Assembly (NCBI RefSeq): GCF_047663525.1
Contig: NC_092616.1
Span: 3,323,501-3,387,500, forward strand
DNA length: 64,000 nucleotides
Origin: Anas platyrhynchos
Lineage: Eukaryota > Chordata > Aves > Anseriformes > Anatidae
Direction of reading: 5' to 3'
A program made the position numbers and the translations under genes. This document shows, piece after piece, positions 55,701 to 64,000 of this stretch (its first letter is position 1; each line of letters starts with the position of its first letter). Under the pieces are notes generated by a model, which was given only the letters and a program-made list of their open reading frames with translations, was not told the origin of the DNA and made no database searches.

Positions 55701-58700
55701 CACAGTGCTGAGGTTCCCACGCTGAGGTCACAGTGCTGAGGTCAAATCGCAGAGGTTCCCACGCTGAGGTCACAGTGCTGAGGTCACAGTGCTGAGGTTC
55801 CCACGCTGAGGTCACAGTGCTGAGGTCACAGTGCTGAGGTTCCCGCGCTGAGGTCACAGTGCTGAGGTCACAGTGCTGAGGTTCCCGCGCTGAGGTCACA
55901 GTGCTGAGGTCACAGTGCTGAGGTTCCCACGCTGAGGTCACAGTGCTGAGGTTCCCGCGCTGAGGTCACAGTGCTGAGGTTCCTACGCGGAGGTCACAGT
56001 GCTGAGGTTCCCACACTGAGGTCACAGTGCTGAGGTCACAGTGCTGAGGTTCCCACGCAGAGGTCACAGTGCTGAGGTCACAGTGCTGAGGTCACAGTGC
56101 TGAGGTTCCCACGCTGACGTCACAGTGCTGAGGTCACAGTGCTGAGGTTCCCACGCAGAGGTCACACAGCTGAGGTCACAGTGCTGAGGTCACAGTGCTG
56201 AGGTTCCCACGCTGAGGTCACAGTGCTGAGGTCACAGTGCTGAGGTTCCCACGCAGAGGTCACACAGCTGAGGTCACAGTGCTGAGGTCACAGTGCTGAG
56301 GTCACATCGCTGAGGTTCCCGCGCTGAGGTCACATCGCTGAGGTTCCCGCGCTGAGGTTCCCACGCCGAGGTCACATCGCTTAGGTGACATCGCTGAGGT
56401 TCCCGCGCTGAGGTCACAGTGCTGAGTTTCCCGCGCTGAGGTCACATCGCTGAGGTTCCAACGCTGAGGTCACATTACTGAGGTTCCCGGGCTGAGGTCA
56501 CAATGCAAAGGTTCCTACGGTGAGGTCACAGTGCTGAGGTCACAGTGCTGAGGTCACAGTGCTGAGGTCTCCACGCTGAGGTTCCCACTCTGAGGTCACA
56601 GTGCTGAGGTCATATCGCTGAGGTTCCCGCACTGAGGTTCCCACGCTTTGGTCACAGTGCTGAGGTCACAGTGCTGAGGTTCCCACGCTGAGGTCACAGT
56701 GCTGAGGTCACAGTGCTGAGGTTCCCACGCTGAGGTCACAGTGCTGAGGTTCCCGCACTGAGGTTCCCGCGCTGAGGTCACATCGCTGAGGTCATATCGC
56801 AGAGTTTCCCGCGCTGAGGTCACATCGCTGAGGTTCCCGCGCTGAGGTTCCCGCGCCGAGGTCACATCGCTTAGGTGACATCGCTGAGGTTCCCGCGCTG
56901 AGGTCACATTACTGAGGTTCCCGGGCTGAGGTCACAATGCAAAGGTTCCCACGCTGAGGTCACAGTGCTGAGGTCCCCACGCTGAGGTCACAGTGCTGAG
57001 GTCACAGTGCTGAGGTTCCCGCGCTGAGGTCACATTGCTGAGGTTCCCGCGATGATGTTCCCTCGCTGTGGTCACAGAGGTGAGGTTCCCACTTTGAGGT
57101 CACAGTGCTGAGGTCACAGTGCTGAGGTTCCCACGCTGAGGTCACATTGCTGAGGTCACATCGCTGAGGTTCCCGCACTGAGGTCACAGCGTTGTGGTTC
57201 CCGCACTGAGGTTCCCACGCTGAGGTCACAGTGCTGAGGTCACAGTGCTGAGGTCACAGTGCTGAGGTTCCCGCGCTGAGGTCACAGTGCTGAGGTCCCC
57301 ACGCTGAGGTCACATCGCTGAGGTCATATCGCAGAGGTTCCCGCACTGAGGTCACAGTGCTGAGGTCTCATTACTGAGGTCCCCACGCTGAGGTCACAGT
57401 CCTGAGGTCACATTGCTGAGGTCACATCGCTGAGGTTCCCACGCTGAGGTCACACAGCTGAGGTCACAGTGCTGAGATTCCCAAGCTTAGGTCACAGTGC
57501 TGAGGTCACAGTGCTGAGGTTCCCGAGCTGAGGTCACATCGCTGACTTTCCCGTGCTGACGTTCCCTCGCTGTGGTCACAGAGGTGAGGTTCCCGCGCTG
57601 AGGTCACAGTGCTGAGGTCTCCACGCTGAGGTTCCCACGCTGAGGTCACATTGCTGAGGTCACAGTGCTGAGGATCCCACGGTGAGGTCACAGGGCTGAA
57701 ATTCCCACGCTGAGGTCCCCACGCTGAGGTCTCAGTGCTGAGGTCACAGTGCTGAGGTCACAGTGCTGAGGTCACATCACTGAGGTTCCCACGCTGAGGT
57801 CACAGTGCTGAGGTCACATTGCTGAGGTCACATCGCTGAGGTTCCCACGCTGAGGTCACACAGCTGAGGTCACAGTGCTGAGTTCTCAGTGCTGATGTCA
57901 CAGTGCTGAGGTTCCCGCGCTGAGGTCACACAGCTGAGGTCACAGTGCTGAGGTCACACTGCTGAGGTCACAGTGCTGAGGTTCCCACGCTGAGGTCACA
58001 GTGCTGAGGTCACAGTGCTGAGGTCACAGTGCTGAGGTTCCCACGCTGAGGTCACAGTGCTGAGGTCAAATCGCAGAGGTTCCCACGCTGAGGTCACAGT
58101 GCTGAGGTCACAGTGCTGAGGTTCCCACGCTGAGGTCACAGTGCTGAGGTCACAGTGCTGAGGTTCCCGCGCTGAGGTCACAGTGCTGAGGTCACAGTGC
58201 TGAGGTTCCCGCGCTGAGGTCACAGTGCTGAGGTCACAGTGCTGAGGTTCCCACGCTGAGGTCACAGTGCTGAGGTTCCCGCGCTGAGGTCACAGTGCTG
58301 AGGTTCCTACGCGGAGGTCACAGTGCTGAGGTTCCCACACTGAGGTCACAGTGCTGAGGTCACAGTGCTGAGGTTCCCACGCAGAGGTCACAGTGCTGAG
58401 GTCACAGTGCTGAGGTCACAGTGCTGAGGTTCCCACGCTGACGTCACAGTGCTGAGGTCACAGTGCTGAGGTTCCCACGCAGAGGTCACACAGCTGAGGT
58501 CACAGTGCTGAGGTCACAGTGCTGAGGTTCCCACGCTGAGGTCACAGTGCTGAGGTCACAGTGCTGAGGTTCCCACGCAGAGGTCACACAGCTGAGGTCA
58601 CAGTGCTGAGGTCACAGTGCTGAGGTCACATCGCTGAGGTTCCCGCGCTGAGGTCACATCGCTGAGGTTCCCGCGCTGAGGTTCCCACGCCGAGGTCACA

Positions 58701-59860
58701 TCGCTTAGGTGACATCGCTGAGGTTCCCGCGCTGAGGTCACAGTGCTGAGTTTCCCGCGCTGAGGTCACATCGCTGAGGTTCCAACGCTGAGGTCACATT
58801 ACTGAGGTTCCCGGGCTGAGGTCACAATGCAAAGGTTCCTACGGTGAGGTCACAGTGCTGAGGTCACAGTGCTGAGGTCACAGTGCTGAGGTCTCCACGC
58901 TGAGGTTCCCACTCTGAGGTCACAGTGCTGAGGTCATATCGCTGAGGTTCCCGCACTGAGGTTCCCACGCTTTGGTCACAGTGCTGAGGTCACAGTGCTG
59001 AGGTTCCCACGCTGAGGTCACAGTGCTGAGGTCACAGTGCTGAGGTTCCCACGCTGAGGTCACAGTGCTGAGGTTCCCGCACTGAGGTTCCCGCGCTGAG
59101 GTCACATCGCTGAGGTCATATCGCAGAGTTTCCCGCGCTGAGGTCACATCGCTGAGGTTCCCGCGCTGAGGTTCCCGCGCCGAGGTCACATCGCTTAGGT
59201 GACATCGCTGAGGTTCCCGCGCTGAGGTCACATTACTGAGGTTCCCGGGCTGAGGTCACAATGCAAAGGTTCCCACGCTGAGGTCACAGTGCTGAGGTCC
59301 CCACGCTGAGGTCACAGTGCTGAGGTCACAGTGCTGAGGTTCCCGCGCTGAGGTCACATTGCTGAGGTTCCCGCGATGATGTTCCCTCGCTGTGGTCACA
59401 GAGGTGAGGTTCCCACTTTGAGGTCACAGTGCTGAGGTCACAGTGCTGAGGTTCCCACGCTGAGGTCACATTGCTGAGGTCACATCGCTGAGGTTCCCGC
59501 ACTGAGGTCACAGCGTTGTGGTTCCCGCACTGAGGTTCCCACGCTGAGGTCACAGTGCTGAGGTCACAGTGCTGAGGTCACAGTGCTGAGGTTCCCGCGC
59601 TGAGGTCACAGTGCTGAGGTCCCCACGCTGAGGTCACATCGCTGAGGTCATATCGCAGAGGTTCCCGCACTGAGGTCACAGTGCTGAGGTCTCATTACTG
59701 AGGTCCCCACGCTGAGGTCACAGTCCTGAGGTCACATTGCTGAGGTCACATCGCTGAGGTTCCCACGCTGAGGTCACACAGCTGAGGTCACAGTGCTGAG
59801 ATCACAGTGATGAGGTCACAGTGCTGAGGTCTCCACGCTGAGGTTCCCACGCTGAGGTCA
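49780..59860 (+). repeat. Satellite zone 4: A/B forms with a large duplication
   Basis: CpG-poor forms, with variants GCGGAGG and GCAGAGG. CpG-rich patches occur near 53150-53600 and inside the duplicated block. Confidence 0.8.
55090..59802 (+). repeat. Tandem duplication of 2324 bp (166 monomers) within the satellite
   Basis: 55090-57413 is repeated as 57414-59737, with a partial third start to 59802. Lines compared are identical, including rare variants such as GCTTTGGTCACAGT and AATGCAAAGG. The period of 2324 is exactly 166 x 14, as expected for in-register unequal exchange. Confidence 0.93.
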
Positions 59861-62800
59861 CATTGCTGAGGTCACATCGCTGAGGTTCCCGCGTTGAGGT
59901 CACATCGTTGAGGTTCCTGCGCTGAGGTCACAGCCCTGAGGTTCCCTTGCTGAGCTCACATCACTGAGGTTCCCGCGCTGAGGTTCCCGCGCTGAGATTC
60001 CCACGCTGAGTTTCCCGCGCTGAGGTCACATCGCTGAGGTTCCCGCGCTGAGGTTCCTGCACAGAGGTCATAGCCCTGAGGTTCCCGCGCTGAGGTCACA
60101 ACTGTGAAGTTCCCGCGCTGCGGTCACAGCCCTGAGGTTCCCTTGCTGAGCTCACATCACTGAGGTTCCTGTGCTGAGGTTCCCGCGCTTAGGTGACATC
60201 GCTGAAGTTCCCGCGCTGAGGTCAGATCACTGAGGTCACACTGTTGACGTTCCCACGCTGAGGTTCCCGCGCTGAGGTCACATTGTTTAGGTTCCCGCTC
60301 TTTGATCACGTCGCTGAGGTTCCCGCGCTGGGGTCCCATCGCATATGTGACATCGCTGAGGTTCCCGCGCTGAGGTTCCCGCGTTTAGGTCACATCGCTG
60401 AGGTTCCCACGCTGAGGTTCCCGCGCTGAGGTCACTTCACTGAGATTCCTACGCTGATATCACAACGCTGAGGTTCCCGCGCTGAGCTCACATCAATGAG
60501 GTTCCGGTGCTGAGGTTCCCACGCTTAGGTGACATCGCTGTGGTTCCCGCGCTGAGGTCACATCGCTGAGGTCACATCGCTGAGATTCCCGCTGTGAGGT
60601 CACACTGTTGAGGTTCCTACGCTGACGTTCCCGCGCTGAAAAGACACTGCTGAGGTTCCCACGCTTAGGTTCCCACGCTTTGGTCACGTCGCTGAGGTCA
60701 CATCGCTGAGGTCACATCGCTGAGGTTTCCACTCTGAGGTCACATCTCTGATGTTCCCGCGCTGAAGTTCCCACGCTGACGTTATATCGCTGAGGTTCCC
60801 GCGCTGAGGTGCCCGCGCTGGGGTCCCATCGCTTAGGTGACATTGCTGAGGTTCCCACGCTGAGGTCACAGAGCTAAGGTTCCCGCGCTGAGGTCACAGC
60901 GCTGTGGTTCCCGCTCTGAGGTTCCCACGGTGAAGTTACATCGCTGAGGTTCCCGCGCTGAGGTCACAGAGCTGAGGATCCCGTGCTGAGGTCACATCGC
61001 TGAGATTCCTGCGCTGAGGTTCCTGTGCTGAGCTCACATCGCTGAGGTTCCCGCGCTGAGCTCACATTACTGAGGTTCCCGTGCTGAGGTTCCCGCGCTT
61101 AGATGACATTGCTGTGGTTCCCACGCTGAGGTCACATCGCTGAGGTCACATGGCTGAGGTTCCCACGCTGAGGTCACATTGCTGAGGTTCCCGCTGTGAG
61201 GTCACACTGTTGAGGTTCCTACGCTGAGGTTCCCGCGCTGACGTGACACTGCTGAGGTTCCCACGCTGAGGTTCCCGCGCTGAGGTCACACTGCTGAGGT
61301 TCCCACGCTGAGGTCACAACGCTGAGGTTCCTGCGCTGAGGTGCCCGCGCTAGGGTCCCATCGCTTAGGTGACATCACTGAGGTTCCCGCTCTGAGGTTC
61401 CCGCACTGAGGTTACATCGCTGAGGTTCCCACGCTGAGGTTCCCCCGCTGAGGTCACAACGCTGAGGTTCCCGCGCTGACGTGACACTGCTGAGGTTCCC
61501 ACGCTGAGGTTCCCGCACTGAGGTCACATCGCTGAGGTTCCTGCGCTGAGGTCACATCGCTGAGATTCCTGCGCTGAGGTTCCCGCGCTGAGGTCACAAC
61601 CCTGAGTTTCCCGCACTGTGTTTCCCGCGCTGATATTAAATCACTGAGGTTCCCGCGCTGAGGTCACATTGTTTAGGTTCCCGCGCTGAGGTCACAGAGC
61701 TGAGGTTCCCGCACTGATTTCACATCGCTGAGGTTCCCGCGCTGAGGTCACACTGTTGAGGTTCCTACGTTGACGTTCCCGCGTTGACATGACACTGCTG
61801 AGGTTCCCACGCTGATGTTCCCGCGCTGAGGTCACAACGCTGAGGATCCCGCGCTGAGGTCACATCACTGAGTTTCCCGTGCTGAGGTTCCCACGCTTAT
61901 GTGACATCGCTGAGGTTCCGGCACTGAGGTCACATCACTGAGGTTCCCACTGTGAGGTCACACTGTTGAGGTTCCCACGCTGAGGTTCCCGCGCTGAGGT
62001 CACACTGCTGAGGTTCCCACGCTGAGGTGCCCGCGCTGGGGTCCCATCGCTTAGGTGACATCGCTGAGGTTCCCGCGCTGAGGTTCCCGCGCTGTTATGA
62101 CATCGCTGAGGTTCCCGCGCTGAGGTCACAGCGCTGTTATGACATCGCTGAGGTTCCCGCACTGAGGTTCCCGCGCTGTTATGACATCGCTGAGGTTCCC
62201 GCACTGAGGTTCCCGCGCTGTTATGACATCGCTGAGGTTCCCGCGCTGAGGTCACAGCGCTGAGGTTCCCGCGCTGAGGTCACAACGCTGAGGTTCCCGC
62301 GCTGAGGTCACATCGCTGAGGTTCCCGCGCTGAGGTTCCCACGCTGAGGTCACACTGCTGAGGTTCCCACGCTGAGGTCACATCGCTGAGGTTCCCACTG
62401 TGAGGTCACATCTCTGATGTTCCCGCGCTGAAGTTCCCACACTGAGGTTACATCGCTGAGGTTCCCGCGCTGAGGTGCCCGCGCTGGGGTCCCATCGCTT
62501 AGGTGACATCGCTGAGGTTCCCGTGCTGAGGTCACATCGCTGAGGTTCCCGCGCTGACGTGACACTGCTGAGGTTCCCACTCTGAGGTCACAAAGCTGAG
62601 GTTCCTGCGCTGAGGTGCCCGCGCTGGGGTCCCATCACTTAGGTGACATCGCTGAGGTTCCCGCTCTGAGGTTCCCGCACTGAGGTTACATCGCTGAGGT
62701 TCCCACGCTGAGGTTCCCCCGCTGAGGTCACAACGCTGAGGTTCCCGCACTGAGGTCACATCGCTGAGGTTCCTGCGCTGAGGTTCCCACGCTGAGGTCA

Positions 62801-64000
62801 CAACGCTGAGGTTCCTGCGCTGAGGTCACATCGCTGAGATTCCTGCGCTGAGGTTCCCGCGCTGATATCACATCGCTGATGTTCCCGCGCTGAGCTCACA
62901 GCTCTGAGGTTCCCGCGCTGAGCTCACATCACTGAGGTTCCCGTGCTGAGGTTCCCGCGCTTAGGTGACATCGCTGTGGTTCCTGCGCTGAGGTCACATC
63001 GCTGAGCGCACATCGCTGAGGTTCCGGCACTGAGGTCACATCGCTGAGATTCCCGCTGTGAGGTCACATCACTGAGGTTCCCGCGCTGAGGTCACATCAC
63101 TGAGGTTCCCACGCTGAGGTTCTCGCTGTGAGGTCACATTGTTTAGGTTCCCGCGCTGAGGTTCCCGCGCTGAGGTTCCCACGCTTTGGTCACGTCGCTG
63201 AGGTTCCCGCACTGAGGTCACATCGCTGAGGTTCCCGCTGTGAGGTCACACTGTTGACGTTCCTACGCTGAGGTTCCCGCGCTGACGTGACACTGCTGAG
63301 GTTCCCACGCTGAGGTTCCCGCACTGAGGTCACATCGCTGAGGTCACATCGCTGAGGTGCCCGCGCTGGAGTCCCATCGCTTAGGTGACATCGCTGAGGT
63401 TCCCGCGCTGAGGTTCCCTCACTGAGGTCACAACGCTAAGGTTCCCGCGCTGAGGTCACATCGCTGATATCACATCGCTGATGTTCCCGCGCTGAGGTTC
63501 CTGCGCTGATATCACAACGATGAGGTTCCCGCGCTGAGCTCACATCACTGAGGTTCCCGTGCTGCGGTCACATCGCTGAGGTTCCCACTGTGAGGTCACA
63601 CTGTTGAGGTTCCTACGCTGAGGTTCCCGCGCTGACAAGACACTGCTGAGGTTCCCACGCTGAGGTTCCCGCGCTGAGGTCACATTGTTTAGGTTCCTGC
63701 GCTGAGGTCACAGTGCTGAGGTTCCCGCGCTGAGGTCACATCGCTTAGGTGACATCGCTGAGGTTCCCAAGCTGAGGTTCCCGCGCTGAGGTCACATCGC
63801 TGAGGATCCCGCGCTGAGGTCACAGCGCTGAGGTTCCAGTGCTGAGGTCACATCGCTGAGGTTCCCGCGCTGAGGTCACATCGCTGGGGTTCCCGCGTTG
63901 AGGTCACATGGCTGAGGTTCCCGCGCTGAGGTTCCCGTGCTGAGGTCACATCGCTGAGATTCCTGTGCTGAGGTTCCCGCACTGAGGTTCCCACGCTTTG
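59860..64000 (+). repeat. Satellite zone 5: CpG-rich forms to window end
   Basis: TTCCCGC, CACATC and CACACT monomers again, with rare variants GCTTAGGTGACATC and GCTGGGGTCCCATC. A 42-bp higher-order unit with GCTGTTATGACATC repeats about four times at 62088-62235. Confidence 0.8.

Larger units (their letters stand above)
38585..64000 (+). repeat. 14-bp satellite array, >25 kb, open at window end
   Basis: About 1,800 head-to-tail monomers of 14 bp in two main forms: GCTGAGGTCACAGT (A) and GCTGAGGTTCCCAC (B), mixed irregularly, often AAB or AB. CpG-richer variants (GCTGAGGTCACATC, GCTGAGGTTCCCGC) dominate some zones. The array runs to the last base, so its size is unknown. The many open frames on the - strand (up to 187 codons, repeating every 14 residues) result from the 42-bp codon periodicity and are not genes. 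Confidence 0.97.

Noticed and set aside
38590..64000. Many - strand open frames with a 14-residue repeat (for example 47656-48219, 187 codons)
   Set aside because: They follow from the 14-bp monomer and its 42-bp codon period. They shift with each indel and have no start context or splice signals.
38590..64000. CRISPR-like array
   Set aside because: Units are contiguous 14-mers with no unique spacers, in a eukaryotic setting.
1..64000. tRNA, rRNA or snRNA genes
   Set aside because: I saw no cloverleaf or conserved rRNA motif. The tRNA-like match at 37970-37987 is a retroviral primer site.

Overview
This window looks like a bird genome (inference). It has CR1 LINE fragments with the typical 3' end, a broken avian-type olfactory receptor, ERVL-type retroviral sequence, and several partial copies of a CCDC81-like gene, a HU-domain family that is strongly expanded in birds. 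I cannot name the species.

Layout. (1) Positions 1-28196 are a large inverted repeat: left arm 1-12619, spacer 12620-15502, right arm 15503-28196. Each arm carries, from outside to inside, an AT-rich flank, a CR1 reverse-transcriptase remnant, gene-poor sequence, an olfactory-receptor pseudogene, a CpG-rich promoter-like segment with tandem RFX X-box motifs, several minisatellites, a 622-bp solo LTR with a 5-bp target duplication, and the 3' half of a CCDC81-like gene. The spacer holds the 5' exons. The + strand copy has the N-terminal HU exons A, B and part of C. The - strand copy has the rest of exon C and four further exons. Splice phases chain correctly in both copies, but each lacks what the other has. 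(2) 28197-33700 is AT-rich intergenic DNA with one CR1 3' end and one odd GC-rich insert. (3) 33790-34550 looks like the 5' end of an unrecognised + strand gene: three exon candidates with good splice sites and an ATG at 34171. Its third exon runs straight into the satellite monomers. (4) 34546-38589 is a minus-strand endogenous retrovirus of ERVL type, flanked by CGAGG duplications and inserted into the first monomers of the satellite. It keeps one open reading frame for part of RT, RNase H and integrase, and lacks gag, most of RT and env. (5) 38585-64000, the rest of the window, is a satellite of 14-bp monomers in two forms, GCTGAGGTCACAGT and GCTGAGGTTCCCAC, with CpG-richer variants, internal higher-order repeats, an exact 2324-bp tandem duplication and a duplicated CR1 insertion.

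Main points of interest: the paired, complementary, broken CCDC81-like genes facing each other in a palindrome; one palindrome edge that falls exactly on a splice acceptor; the tandem X-box/NRF1 promoter; and a 25-kb satellite that appears to start from an exon-like sequence and is dense in the nuclear-receptor half-site AGGTCA. All matches were made by eye, so percent identities are not given.
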